Shown piece by piece: positions 35,821-49,700 of a DNA stretch of 64,000 nt (position 1 is the stretch's first letter; each line of letters opens with the position of its first letter). The notes beneath the pieces are model-generated. The model was not told the DNA's origin, did not search any database, and saw nothing but the letters and a program-made list of their open reading frames with translations. Origin of the DNA: Pelodera strongyloides. Its lineage: Eukaryota; Nematoda; Chromadorea; Rhabditida; Rhabditidae. Position numbers and translations under genes: made by a program. The stretch is taken from NCBI GenBank assembly GCA_036852015.1, contig JAANDG010000029.1, positions 248,001-312,000 on the forward strand, written 5' to 3'.

Positions 35821-38800
35821 TCAATTGTGAACTCGATTTTGATAGTATTGTCCCTTTCTATAGGAAGAGGCGGCTATCGTAGCTGAGACTTTCGCACATC
35901 TGCGTCCGTGCGACAAAACAGAGGAGGACGGACCCACCTCAGATGCGACGCCGTCGTCACCATGGGGGAGATCCGCCTCCTCCGCGACATCGTCAGGAAC
36001 GGGAAGAGTGACCGTAGCAGCGTAGGAAGGTGGGGGCGTGGAGAGAGTCATGTCACCCTCCCAGGTCATTGGCATATCAAACGATGATTGTCTTTCGGAT
36101 ACCACGGGCTCCCCCTCATCTTTTCCTGATTCCCCAGGAGTAGCTGAGCTTTCTTCTTGTTCCATGACTGGGAACTGCTTATCATATGCAGTTTCACCTT
36201 CCTCAAACTGTGGTGCGAGTGAAATATCTGCCTCGGGTGCTGGCGACTCTACCTCCGCAGAAACTACTGGAGGCGGTTGTGTAACCGCAGCAGCGAATGA
36301 GGGTGGAGGTGTGGTAGGAGCGTGATCACCCTCACAGATCATCGGCATATCATACGCTGACTGTCTTTCGGGCACTGTGTGATCATCTTCATCTTTTTCT
36401 ACTTGTATCTCAGGCGTATATGCGCTTTCTTCTTGTTCAATGACTGGGAACTGCTTATCATATGCAGTTTCACCTTCCTCAAACTGTGGTGCGAGTGAAA
36501 TATTTGCCTCGGGTGCCGGTGACTCTATCTCCACAGCGACCGCCGGAGGCGGCTGTGTAACCACAGCAGCGAATGATGGTTGAGGTGTGGTTGGAGCGTA
36601 ATCACCCTCACAGGTCATCGGCATATCATAAGTAGATTGTCTTTCGGGCACTGTGTGATCATCTTCCTCTTTTTCCACCGGTACTTCAGGCGTAGCTGCG
36701 ACTTTCTTCTTGTTCCATTACTGGGAACTGCTTATCGTATGCTGTTGCACCTTCCTCATACTGTGGTGCAAGTGAAATATCTGCCTCGGATGCCGGCGAC
36801 TCTACCTCCACAGCCACTGCTTGAGGTGGTTGTGTAACCGCAGCAGCGAATAAGGGGAGGGGTGTGGTAGGAGCGTGTTCACCCTCACATGTCATCGGCA
36901 TATCATAAACTGATTGTCTTTCGGGCACTGTGTGATCAACAAGCACCTCAAGAGTGTCTGAGCTTTCTTCCTGCTCCATGACTGGGAACTGCTTGTCATA
37001 TGCTGCTGCACCTTCCTCATACTGCGGTGCTAGTGTTACATTAGGCTCTACTCCTCTAAGCTCATTGCGCTCGGTTTCAACTGAAATGTTCAATCTTTTG
37101 TGAACGGGTGCAACTACCTGCATTGGTTGCTCGACTCCGAGCTCCTGTTCCTTTTGAAGCTGCATGTCGGCAACGTCACTTGGCTTTATGTGTTCCGCTG
37201 GCATTGTATCTATGATAGTCTGTGGCTCGCCACCTTCCAAAATGTTCTCGAATTCCGCATCTATTTTTGGATCAATACCCTCTTCCTGTGGTTTCTGCAA
37301 GACGCGTGCATTTGCGTCAGCATTCGAATTCTCAAACTCAGATTGTATTTTGGTTGGTGTGTCCGTAGTAGCTCCAGGCGGTGCATGCATGAGGCGTGGC
37401 TCGGGATCTGCTAGAGGGCTCTCGTTTGATGCTTGTAACTTCATTGCGGGGTCCGAGGCATTCACCCATGGAGGCATCAACGGATTTATCTCCTTTTGCT
37501 GCGGTACTTGCACAATGTGCGCATCCTCAGTTGGCGGAATGTCGGTCAACGTTAGCTCTTTTGCCGGTTCTATTTCACTTATTGGAGGCAGTGTTGGTAC
37601 AGGATCCGACCTGGGAGTTTGCACGATCGTCTGATGGGGTGTCTGTGGGGCCTGTGGTTCCGGGTAGGAAAGTTCCTTGGGAGGAAGCCCTGCATATCTC
37701 GGGACGGTTGGGGCTAGAAGTGGTGATCTTTCATTAGGGGTATACTTGCTACCCACTTCTGTATAAGAAAGGGGAGGGGCGGTGGATCCTCCGTGAAGGG
37801 GAGCCCTCTCCGAGAAACGACGATCAGATGTGTTATGTCCGTCAATCTGGTCGTATTTGCCGCGTTGAGACACCTGCAATGAAACAAACATTAGACTATT
37901 TAAGATCTAGAATCGCTCTCTCATTAATTCGTATTTTTGGCAGGGTAACGTTTTGGTCAATGTGTTTCTGATAATTATGCTTTACTCTCATCCACGACTC
38001 TTGCCTGGAAGACGATCATGGCAATCAAGGCCACCGAGAGAAGAATGCACAGTCCGAGGAGAACCCAGGCAACAGTTTCCCAAGCAGATGCTCCAGTTAG
38101 ACTGAAATGGTCGAAGCTCATTGAAAGTTAACTTATTATCTCAATTTGATATCCGCGAAGTAGAGACTTTCGAGTGTATTTCTTTGCAACTCACGTATCA
38201 AGAAGGGTCGCCTTAGGTTGAGCGACAGCTTGGGCCCCCGGAGCAGCTCCAGTATTTTGAAGGAAAGGAGCGGCCTTAGGGTGGGTTTTCTTCCAGATTT
38301 CCTCCTTTACAACCTCCTTGATCTCCTGAAATTTGCGGAAAATTTGAAACCTATAATACTTCTGTGCTATGAATGTTTTTTAGCAAATTTGTGCATCACC
38401 TTAATTAGTGTCTTTTTGTTGAAGTCTTACCTTGTTCAAGTTATCCTCCAACTTCTCCTCCAACTTCTCAGCGACAACCTCGTGGAAACCAGTCTTCAAT
38501 CCACTTCCGACGAGATCCTAGAAACATGATATATTGCGAACGACTCTTTGTTTCTTTACACACTCTGAATTCATAGTCAACCGATGTTCCCCACCTTCAA
38601 CTGATCTTTTGATGCCGCGTATGTAGTGTACTGGTCCTTAAGGGCAGCCAGCTGGGCATCAAGCTGGGCCTTCTGAGCCTGAAAACCCTTGCAATTTCGT
38701 AATAGAGGTTTTTTCCGTGCAATGCCGAACGAAGCAACAGTCCCGCTTTAATGGTCTACAGTGAAAGTAAAACAGTATACCTTGTATTGGTCAAAGAATG

Positions 38801-41089
38801 CAGCTCCTTTTGCTTTGATCTCATCCTTTCTGGCTGTCTTGGCTGCCTCACTAAAAGAACATTTCAAATTGAGGCAAAACCTTACTTCGTTTGATTATAA
38901 ACTACCTGGTCTCATTTTTTATCTGGATTTTACTTTTATAATTAAAAACATACACATCGGCCAAGTGTTGTTCGTAGACTGCGTTTACTTCAGTCAGGTA
39001 GTCCTTGACTTCCTGAAATAACACAAGTTACTAAAACTGATAATTACTACATATATAATTAGAATATGGAGCGTGCTCAGGTAAAGCTCACCTTGTACTG
39101 TGCCAGTTTCTCTTGCTTCTTCTTTTCGATGGCATCTGAGAAAGCCTGTTTAGCGTCTTCCCATTTCTTCTGGATGGCAGCCTTCTGAAATTTGCGAAAC
39201 CCAGTGGTAAAGCCTACTGCGAACCTAAATGGACAACGAGTAAAGGAATGAACACTGACCTCCGCTGCTTTCGCCAAAACATAATCGGCCTGTAGCTTGT
39301 TCAACTCCGTCTTCAAGTCCTTAAAAGCAAACAATTTACGATCATATATGGCCATATCTAGCAATATTGGCCAAGCGTTTAGCTAATGTCTCAAATAATA
39401 GCATACATCAATCTTCTGTTGTTTCTCAATCTCCCATTGCGCCTCGAGGTCTTTTCTCAATTTGGCCACTTCGTTGAGTCGGTCCAGCCATTTCTGCATC
39501 AATTCCTGTGCGGACTGAAATATTTTCTCTAATAAAAGCTGACAATTTCTCAACAAAAAAAGTCAAACAATTTCTGCCGTATGAATTGAAATATGTTAGC
39601 ACTTCCCTTTCCAGGTAAATTATTGCAAATTCGCCTGTAAAGCACGCACCCCGAATATGGAGCTTACAAAAAATACCAGCGAGGAAAACAGGTTTCATAC
39701 TCTTATGCCCACTGTCCTCAAGCAATAGTACTGATTACGATATTAAAACAACCTTGAAAAATGGATAGCGCATTTGAATAGTACATAGTCCTTTTTTTTT
39801 ACTTTAGAAGCCTTTTCAGAATAATTTTTCTCTTTTCTATTATGTTCGCATTATTTTCAGCTGTTGTAAAACATTAAACGGCTTCCGCAATAGGACACAG
39901 ATACTCTTATCGATATATTCCTTCCGATGACCTAATAAACTCTTCTGGAAACTGATAACAGTTCAAGGGTATTTCTTGATCGCCTCCAGAAGTTTTTTTG
40001 CGAAATATTTCAACTCAATTTTACTCTGTTTATGGCCTTTATAGATAAATGCATCCAGCTTTTTTGGAGATTATCGTTTTCGAATTTTCTCCACGTTTGA
40101 TTAGGTTTTTTATTAGGGGCCGTATAAAATTTTCAGACAGTTTGTGATGATTGACTGCATAAAGCCAACTTAGTATTGATTCATTTTATGGTTGATCTAT
40201 GCAATATGTTAAGAATTTTGCGATATGGATTAAAGGGATGGGTCACCCGTAATTCGACTTCATTGGCATTCGATTCTCCATTAACATTAAGTAGCCCTTT
40301 TGGAGGTACAGGTCTTTCAAAATGATTGAATGCCGAAAAATGATACATGGAAATTTCTTCATAACTTTTGAGATGAACTATAAAAACGGATTTGCATGGC
40401 GCCCTTGTGCAAAGAAGCATACCAACAAAATATTTTTTTTTTTTTACATTTTCATGAGTCTCAATTTTTTTTGGCAAATAATCGAAAGAATTGAAACACT
40501 GTGTGTCATGTTTAGGGTAATATATGTTTCGTGACCGTTGCTGGGTAGAGAATCAATCAAGGTAAACAAGAAAAAAAAGAAATGTCGAGTTTTGATGTTC
40601 ACGTTCCTTTTGGACTGTATAAATATGTTAAACTAACCATCTGGAGCTGAGCAGCGATCTCGTCCTGAATCACCTTCTTCTCTCCATAGGCCTGCTTGTA
40701 CTGGTCAACGACGGTACCTTTGAGCTGCTCGTCGATCAAGTTCAACTCCTAAAGTTCACCGTTTTTAATCAATTGTCAGAAAAATTCATGAGAATACGCG
40801 GTTTTCTACACATCATTCGCTCGAGGAAATCATCCCAAAAAGGTTAGACCCATAATCAGGGAGCAAAAGACTCTGTTGGTCCTGTTCATGCAATACAGCC
40901 TTAATTATTGTGTATTTAGGTAAACGATTCAGGAATTCTAAATGGAGCAGTGAATGTACGAAAAGCTCTTTCACTCACATCGACTAGGTCCTTGATGTTG
41001 GGCTGTTGAGCTGGGACAGTGTCTACTAGGTTGACCGCTTCTTGTGCGAAGACAAGGCAAAGCAGCCCCAGAAACCATAAGACTCGCAT
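35821..41089 (-). CDS. Single-pass membrane protein, coiled-coil ectodomain, repeat-rich tail
   Basis: Twelve exons in phase: 41089-40979, 40748-40638, 39514-39407, 39319-39260, 39184-39092, 39012-38954, 38850-38781, 38678-38595, 38517-38431, 38325-38195, 38101-38005, 37873-35821. ATG lies six bases after TTTGCAG. Residues 1-16 are a signal peptide (MRVLWFLGLLCLVFAQ). Residues 20-300 are Lys/Glu/Ala/Gln-rich helix, probably coiled coil. One TM follows (WVLLGLCILLSVALIAMIVF, about 312-333). The tail starts with a basic patch and an acidic dileucine sorting motif (ERSPLL), then Pro/Glu-rich sequence with four repeats. The full frame would give about 1,020 residues, but one extra base near 36701 shifts it, ending the annotated frame at 36686 (about 732 residues). 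The intron after 38005 is GC-AG. I do not recognise the family; a receptor or adhesion role is inference. Confidence 0.75.
35990..37030 (-). repeat. Four tandem 276-bp coding repeats in the membrane-protein tail
   Basis: The block CACTGGGAACTGCTTRTC-like (coding DKQFPVMEQEES) recurs at 36166, 36442, 36719 and 36980. Spacings are 276, 277 and 261 bp: one unit is 92 codons, the odd 277 marks the one-base insertion, and 261 reflects a copy five codons shorter. Each unit also has HTVPERQS.YDMPM.CEG and APTTP.P.FAA.VTQPP. Copies differ slightly, so the array is not brand new. Confidence 0.9.
36701..36701 (-). other. One-base frameshift in repeat 3 of the tail
   Basis: Compared with the sister repeats (plus strand GTAGCTGAG-CTTTCTTC and GTATATGCG-CTTTCTTC), this copy reads GTAGCTGCGACTTTCTTC, with one extra A. 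In the coding strand it turns the frame after EQEES into RSYA and a stop. The frame resumes cleanly beyond it. It may be a sequencing or assembly error, or a real truncating allele. Confidence 0.8.
40224..40330. mobile_element. MITE end fragment in an intron
   Basis: TTAAAGGGATGGGTCACCCGTAA has the same TTAAAGGGAT tip as the palindromic MITE at 28539. No matching inverted end is found in the rest of the intron (39515-40637), so this is a solo or truncated copy. Confidence 0.4.
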
Positions 41090-43710
41090 TTTGTTCTGCA
41101 AACAATTTAGAATTTTTATTGAATTTCTCGTGAAACACAACTTGTTCAAGGTGAGTTAATTTAAAAAAGAGCAATTAGAAATAAAGATATAAGAAATCGG
41201 GTTGTCTGGCAATGTAAGGGCATGTTAGTGGGGCATGTAAGCAATGGGATCCAGAAAATAATAATAGAAAATTTTCATGGTGAACCTTAAAAAAGCTAGT
41301 TGTTGGTTGCATGATCAGTGAAGTATGGAGTTTCGTTGTGAGAGTAAGAAGTATGCAATGCGTTCACATAATTTCAGTGATTTCTGTAGCAAAAAACGCC
41401 GGCCACTATCACAGACGCTTACTGGCAAACTAATGACAAGCAAACACAAATATTTTGTGGTCACGCAATGGAATCGTGGTTAATGATAACGTCCGTTTAA
41501 ATTGACCATCTCATATTGAAAATAGAAGTGTACAAAATAGAAGGGCAAAGCTGTTAGATCTGTCAATGAACATAAATGAAGAAACTATTCAGCAGTTGGG
41601 ATCATAGTTAATATTGTCGTCTGTATACCACGTGAGTCAGTTGATCACAACAAGGGTTTTGATACTGACTGAGTGGGAGTCCACCCAATAAGGCACTCTG
41701 GGGAGGAGGTACAAACATATAGGGTGATAAGGGGCACAGATAAACAGAAACGAGGGGATCCGTTGTGAAATCAGTAGTCAGAAATAAACACTGCACTTTG
41801 ATAGATGCATAAAAGACGATAACACGGAGAAAACAGCACATGGCTAGCTTCTGAAACTACAGGCGGGCGGATATTTTCGAAATAGGTGTGATGCTGAATA
41901 TAATGGAAAATGTTTTCAACAACACGGTCGTATGTAGAAAATTATAAACTGTTCAATTTATAACGGTACCATCTTGAGCATCACCTCGCGTGAACGACAA
42001 TTTTTCCTGTTTCTAATTCAGAGCTGGTTATGTTTACGCCTTTAATTCCACGGAGACTTGTGGATAACATGCAATTAAATTACCTGGGTACCTATTACAT
42101 CCAGACGTAGTTTGCTGTTATTGGTGTTCACGAACACTTGGTCTTCATAAAATATTCATCTTTTTAAATGAATATGTATGCTGTGAATGATAGGTGGAAA
42201 GCTTTTTTGCAACTCGATAACATGGGTTGACGAGCAACAGACTAATTGATCATACATATGAAATGAGGGACTGCTCATTAAAGAAAATGAATGCGACATC
42301 ATGTAATTAAATCGGTGAAGAATGAGTAGTAAAGTGACGAAAAATAGTTTAGGCGTACATATGGCGGCCGTGTAGTTTGTGTCTGTATTGTTGTTGGCCT
42401 TTTCATTATGTTATCAGTTGTGCATACGGTATGCGCCGACCAGAGGCGCTAAAGACAAAAATGAAACTTCTTTGACGACCGTCAATTAATAAGGGATCAC
42501 AAGACCAGAAGACTGATGAATATGCTAACATATGGTGTTCAGAATCAAAGCTAAGGAGCGATGCGATAAGGATATTACTTACGAACCATTAACCAAACAA
42601 TTATAAGTGTCGTCGCTAGATCATAGATACAGTTTAATAACATATCTCAGTTATTTTTTTTATCAGTATCGACAGTACAGTGTTATTGCACCTACTACTG
42701 TAAATAAGTATCGATAACAACAAACTGGTATGCCCTTTGAGAATTGCAGTGTTCTACACTTGGGTAATACTAGTAAACTATGTGAATTGCATCACTATTT
42801 ATGATTAGTTGAAGAAATTTGCGTAAAAAAATATAAGTAACGAAAGCGTGAAACGTATCCGCATATAAAACTTCCTTAATTTCCCGTTACTTCGAAGATT
42901 GGGTTCGGATCAAATTCTCATAAAGAATCGTAGTTCCAAATGTGAGAAGTGGAGCATAAATCACAGTGTCCGAGAAAATAATCACCCTCTTTTTTTGGAT
43001 GAATAATAACTAAGTAATCAGATATGAACCCTTGTTTTTGTACAGCTTCTGAATAACGATGAACTGAGCTGCTACTCAGGTTGCGTCAACGCGAAAAAAA
43101 AAGTAAAAAAAAAAAGTTGTTTGCGATAGGGAAAATGATTGTTCTGGACACGTAGATCGGCGCGTCCATCAAGATTCAGAAGTATATAATTACAAGTAAT
43201 TCACATGTATGTACAAAAGAGCCCGTTCAATTTGTCAACTAAAATCAATGTTCCACAAATTGGTAAAAAAGTAATTGGTAAAAAAAAAAACAGTGTAAAA
43301 AAAACGCGGCTAATATTAGGAATGATCATTGCAGGTCTCAGAAGCGATATATTTCAATGCAATTGTTAAATCGGTTTCTAGAAGCTATAAAAAAAAACAA
43401 GCTTCCGAGCTTACCATCAGTTCAAACCTCATAATCAGAATCATACACACAATGTATTTATACCACATTTGGTACACGTAATTGAACTTCAGACATTAGC
43501 AATGATTCTCTTTGCTAGATGCTTGCAGCTTGGCGAAGCTACGCTCATGTATTGGTACAGCAAATAAATATCGTTCTCTGTCCCTTTCCTGAATACTTCC
43601 CATAGTCACTTTGTCAATTGACGTCAGCTTCTGAAGTCTATTTTCGTCCATTACCCTCATCCCTCTCTCCGAACCTCCTGTATCTCTTATGTACTTGAAC
43701 ACTTCTGGGT

Positions 43711-43790
43711 GCTCCCGCTCTCGTTTATTTCTCTCTCTTGCTGTCTCTCTGTCTCTGTATGTCTCTCGATGTCTCTCTCAGAGTAAAAAA
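43711..43790. repeat. CT-rich microsatellite
   Basis: An impure run of TCTCTC/TGTCTC units, for example GTCTCTCTGTCTCTG and CTCGATGTCTCTCTCAG. Confidence 0.85.
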
Positions 43791-46700
43791 CCGAAAATTA
43801 CCCAGAAGTCGCGCATGATGTCGTCAGCAAAGATAAAAATTCACAAAGCGCTAAAGTGCCACATCTCCTGAGATATGCATTTTATTTTAGGATCTCGCGA
43901 TTTGAAAACGGCGGAGGATTTAAGTGCCCGAAGAGCCGCAGAATTATCGAAGGACATCTAGGGAACTCGAAGTGTTATGCAGTATACCATTAGCTTACGC
44001 AAAGGTGAAAGCGTCAACATCCGACGTGCATGCTGCACACCAAATTGGTAACAAGCATATCATTGTTGTAGCCCATACAATGGAAATTACTACTACTATC
44101 ACAACAAGAAACTAAACTATTTATATGAAATAGAAGAGGGGAAGAATATAGCTTTATTAATATATTCCGCAACTGCTGGTGATTTTCACTAGGATTGCAT
44201 TATATTTTAAACTGGGGGTCGAAATGATAATAATGTTTACTATATTTGAATAAAAAAAATTCCAGTGAAGAAATTCTGTCAGCGAATAAATAAAGTGGTT
44301 TGGTAAACGAAGCAGAATTGATAAATTTACGCTACTTATGTTAGGACATGTGTACTTGGTGGCTGTGTTTAGAACATCCCAATGGTTTTGTTCAGGTGGT
44401 TTTTTTTATCTTTCCAAATCATTGGGGGCTAGGCGCGCGACTTATTTCTGTGTTTGCATTGTGTACTTTTAATAAGAAACCGATGTTTGTGTATTGTAAA
44501 AGTTTCCGCACAAGTGTAAGGATTAGGGCATATTCTATGTTAATAATTGTAATGGTGACACTTGACTCTTCATTAAAGTGTTTGCTGAAAATTACGTGTA
44601 GAGCTTTTCTAATTTCTTGTTGTTGATTTAGTACCTGCCTGATTGATTTTATAACCTCGTTGATCTCCTGGATTTAGAAACCCTCAATTTGTCAAGGATA
44701 ACCACTCAATCACTCTGACACATGACTGGACCTTCTTTCGTAATGATATCTAACCATCTCATGAACAAATTAACGATTGACACTTGTCACTCAAAACCAC
44801 GTGTAGCGGATGAGCATCTAACGCTTGTTCATTTCTGCCGTTCAAGTAGCCACACATAGTTAAACAACAGCCATTTTTATTTCCACAATAAACTATGGTC
44901 CAGGGATTTTCACGGAAGCACCATAATTCTCATTTATCAGGGATAATATTTTATTTCGGTTGAGGGTGCGAATTGCCTGTCTGATTAATTGTCTGATTTG
45001 TGGGTGGAATGAAAAAGAGGGCCAACTGTTGGTGGCATGCACTAATACACATCATTATGGACCATCTCCTCCCAGGTTTCTTCACTTTTAATGAGCTCGT
45101 CAACTCAATTGCTTATTGAAAATAACATGTCATGCTCATTACTTCTTGTGCAAGTTATTCTCGCAGCGTTGCAGATCATTCATGGTTCTCCAGCACATTT
45201 GGCTAAAACGAAGTCTCAGTTTATTAATTCGCACATTTTCATAATCGTTGTGGGCATGTTTATAATTCGTCGTTTTCTCTGAGTAACTAAGAAGTCCAAA
45301 CAAACCAAGGCACATCTGTTTCCAGCATGGACTGTTTGAATTAAACGCACAAAAAGTTGATGAATTGCACGGAGAATCGAGGAAATAGTTTACATGGATG
45401 GATATCACAAGGGTCTCACATCCCTCCATATCCACATTACATTTAGACCAATTTTGTCGAGAGTCGAAGTTTTGTACTTTCAACTTGTATGCAGTTTTTT
45501 TAAATCAGTGGCGTTGATTTGTTTGATTTGGGAAACTTCTCTTTGCTTCTCATGTGGTCACTGCGGTCTTCACGTTGCGAGCGCCGAAACAAAGTTATGC
45601 TAATTTTTTCGAAGCCGTGAACTTTCGAAGTTGCGAATTCAAATATGTTTATAAAAAAAGGCTCCTCTTTTTGCTTAAGACTCTACTGGAGTTCCAGCAC
45701 GTTTTATTAATAACGATCTACAATGAAAATGTGATGCTTCCTGCATACCTACCATAAAAAAAAGAAAGGATAGTTCATAAATCAGACTAATTAAGATGCA
45801 AAAACGTGAAATTGGCTTTCTTTGATTCTCATTACGGTGTATTTCTTTCGTTAGAAAACTTGTTTTACACGATTCCCTTACCTTGAATACCTGGAACCGG
45901 GGTAAAGCGTCATCGTTTTCTCTAGAGATCTTCGTGAACCTTTACTGCAGGTTCTGCTAATATTAAGGTAAGCGAAAGTTGTGTGTTTCCTTTCTTTTGA
46001 CGTAATTTTCACGTCGATTGGATAAAAGATGCAAATCGGATGTAACACAAATCACATTCTCACCAGGCGACACACAGAAGAACGTGGCAGCAATTGATCC
46101 GAGTGCTTACATCTGGTCTTTTGGTGTTTTCCAAATGTTTCTCTACTATGAGGTATCACTTCTTGCCTCCGGCTAACAATAACATCTACGTGTAGTTTCT
46201 AGACCTATGGGCTTAATCCCCGGCACGATTTCTATTGAGCCTACTATTTCGTCTAATTTCCAACCCAACAGCTATTTATTATCCTCCAAAACACTTGATC
46301 GATAGATTCCTGACGGTTCGTATTAGCTAGGGCAAAGGCTCGCTTATTCAGTTTGCTGGCGAAGATTTGTCAACCCGAAGGTAAAGAATGGCAGACGGTG
46401 TCGGAAGTCAATTTACAGCTTGTCCCCTGGGTGGGACTACTCCTTTCACCCAACCAACTTATGCCCACTTTTTCTAAACTTGTTTTTTTTTTATCTTTGT
46501 TCATAAATAAGTTGAAATGATGTAAAATGCAGCACGACGAAAACGTTTGGTAATTAGCAATGGTTACTATCAAATTATCCTGTAAAAAGTTCCAATATTC
46601 AATCGATGTGTGTTCAAGATACACTTTGTGAACAAAATGCACCCACCTGAAGCTTGACGAAAGTGAAAAGCTTCCGATATGACCCTGTTCTTCTTTATTG

Positions 46701-49700
46701 CGAGCTCAACAATAAAACAAAGCGCAACAGAACAAGAGTGGTCAAGTATCCAAAGACGCCCATGATTTTATGCGAGATGTGACAAGATTGTCACCTCTTC
46801 TTTTCTTTTACCTTGAAGGAATGATTTCTAACTAATGTTAAATTAGATTTTCCGAAGAAATCTTATCCCGTATTAAAGTCTTTACACATCCGGTAACTGT
46901 TCGATAATGACAAGGTTCACCGAAAAAAAATGGAAAAATAGCTAGGAATCACCACTGAAACACTCATTTTTATGTTTTATTTATAGTTGTCGTCTTACTG
47001 TTTAGTTCAATGTCTTTTTTTTTCACAAATCTATGTTTAGTATTGAAGAAACAGCAACGCAAATATCCTCCTGCTAATTTTCTAATTGTTTATTTACCCG
47101 GTTTTCATTTTGTGTGTTTCTGTGTTCTCCATATCGCTTATTTTCCAGATTCTCTTTAATTACTTTCCTTGAGTGGATTTGAGTGCGCAGTTCCACATCT
47201 TGTCTTTTTCAGCGTCATTTTAAGGCATTTTAAAAGAGTTGCGGATGGGTTTCTAAAATTGGCACGGTCGTTGTCGTGATGCGTAAGTAAAGATCTGTTG
47301 ACTGCTAAGAGTTGCTCATATATCGGTAAAAAGCTTTCCTAAAACCCCCGTCAGCTTTAGAAGCTTGTTGTGATTTAAAACGCTCCTATTTCTTGCTCTA
47401 ATCTTCTGGTGAATAATTGTCCAGACAGGAGTCTGGAAGACATTTGTCTTTAACAATTATGCCCATGCTGGACGTCGTTACATTTGAAAACATTTATTTT
47501 CTCCATAGCATTTCCGTTTTCTCTATTCTGTTCCTTATTTTTGCCCACTATTACCGAATGTTTGCTGAAAACACGCGTTCTGCTGACACAAAATAATAGA
47601 AAAGTGTGGCTCACTTCAGCATTGTATGAAAGAAACACTGGATTTTTTTTCATTTCTGTTCGTGGCAGATTTTTGGAGAAAAATGAGAAAAACACACATT
47701 TCCGTTTACAATTCGCGTGTTAGGGACAATTCCGGATTTTGTTTTTCGCTGCACCGAGAAAACATTGAAGCTTACAATGGACCACACCAAGTCAGTGCAC
47801 ATACAATAGAGAGACGCGAAGGCAACATTGGCGCAAAGTCAGTACTCATTGCATCAGGTTAAGCCCTTTCTCCTTATGCAGCTATGATATGTGCTTAAGT
47901 GTGTTCCCGCCACCCACAATTATCTTAACAAGCATATCAATAATTGGTTCCTCTTCGATGAAACCTCTTGTTGGAATCAAAAAGTCATAGTAGACACGCG
48001 CGCTTCATGTATTAAGAATGACTCTTTAATTGCAGTGACCAATTATTCTTGCAAGAGGACGGGATCCCCGTTCTCACATCATCATCTGCCTCATTTGCAT
48101 TCAGAATCCCAGTTAGTCGCTTTTTGTCGTTGACTTCCGCATCCTTATCGTATTCTGAGATCCCACTGTCTCTAAACCTCTCAAATTCCATCATCATTCG
48201 CCATCTCTAACTCGTTTCTTTGAAATAGTAAAAGTCGCTTTAGACCAATGTTTCTCACTCCATAGCAGTGCGATTCAAAGTGTCCGCCAGTCCGGGCTTA
48301 AAAGTTTGGTGAAAACAAATCATTTTCACACGCGTACTCCTTCTGTTTATGTTTTGGCGCGTGAAAGCACAAGTGTTCAAGTTTTTGGTCAACTACTTGG
48401 CCATTTCATTACACTCAGAGCATATGTAACACTTCACGTGTCTAGTAACGACGCCCCGCAATAGGACTAGTGTTTTGCTGTTCGTCGTGAAAATAGTGAC
48501 CTCAACATGTATTTTTAGAGAGGCCTTGTATAACTATATGATCCATTTAATTCCGTGAACACATACATCAACTTCCGCCCGTAATATTAATTATGTAGAC
48601 GTCCGTATTGCTCTCTGGTTAAGTTTTTGTTACTGCTCAGTTGAATGGACTGGAAAAGTTCTTATGTTTGATAAAAAGAGCGACCAATTATGTAACCAAT
48701 AAGGAGCTATGAAAATCATAAATCTAGATCTCTTGGAATTAAGTAATCTTATTGAAAGGCGATTAGCGGCATTATAAATACATACTGAATTAACACTGAC
48801 TTAACATGATACCATTGGCTTCAATTTGGCAACGTTAAAGCAGTGTTTAGCTATCAAGACCTGAACATCAAAAGTAATCTCACACATACAGTTAAATACT
48901 CGTTTTGTTATGGACGATTGAGTTTCTATTATGACAATCAATGCATGCACATTGGCCAGATATTCATTGAAGCCGATTCTTTCCCATCTATTTATACGAT
49001 TTTCCAAAACCAATCTTCGTTGACCAGATAGATAACTTTTCGTGTGGGAGACCTAAAATGTGTGAGAAGATTGATGAGACGTTCAGAAAAGTTGGTTGGT
49101 TATAAAGAACGAGTCATGGGAGTTACATCATGCGAGAATGCAATTGTAACTTTGGTGTTGGGAAGGTTCCCTCTTGTCTCAAGGGCTCATTTTCTGATTT
49201 CACACTTTTCTAAAACCTGACCAACATTTCCACACCAACAACGTGTTTTTACCACTTTGTTGTGAAAGTGTTGAGGAAAAAAAGGCATGAATGTTTATTT
49301 TCTTTATTAGGCAATTTTTCATCTTCTCCCCGGGTTTATGTTCAAAACAAAGCGAGAAGGGATAAAGTTGCTCAAGAGAGTGGGAGAGCCTGAGAATTCC
49401 TCATTGTTGTATGTCTTATGTGAGGTCTCTGGGGGATGGAGGGTCACACCTTCTCGAAAGGAAGACCGCAGATAACCCCTCGCTGTTCTGGGCATCCACT
49501 CCCACAATACACTATTGTTTCCTAAATACACCCCCGATTTATTCGGTTTTCGTTCAAAAGGTGCAGATGCACTGATCAAATTTATACGTTTCTTTTAAAA
49601 AAGGTTGAGTTCCGCATAGTTTCCAAGAGTAAGGGAGAGTGTTTCACTTTTGAGACCTTTTCGGTCAACCACGATTCTTTGGAGTATTTTCTCGTGCGTT

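Noticed and set aside
36038..37737. Long plus-strand ORFs over the membrane-protein tail
   Set aside because: They are shadows of the minus-strand coding repeats; composition follows the repeat, and no plus-strand splice or start signal is present.
46067..46152. Exon-like stretch on plus with AIDPSAYIWSFGVFQMFL
   Set aside because: Acceptor and donor look fair, but no neighbouring exon joins in phase, and the peptide is too short to identify.
48012..48197. Minus-strand ORF with FERFRDSGISEYDKDAEVND
   Set aside because: Coding-like composition, but donor is poor and no partner exon is visible.
49319..49579. 86-codon minus-strand ORF
   Set aside because: No start context, splice signals or recognisable motif; probably chance.
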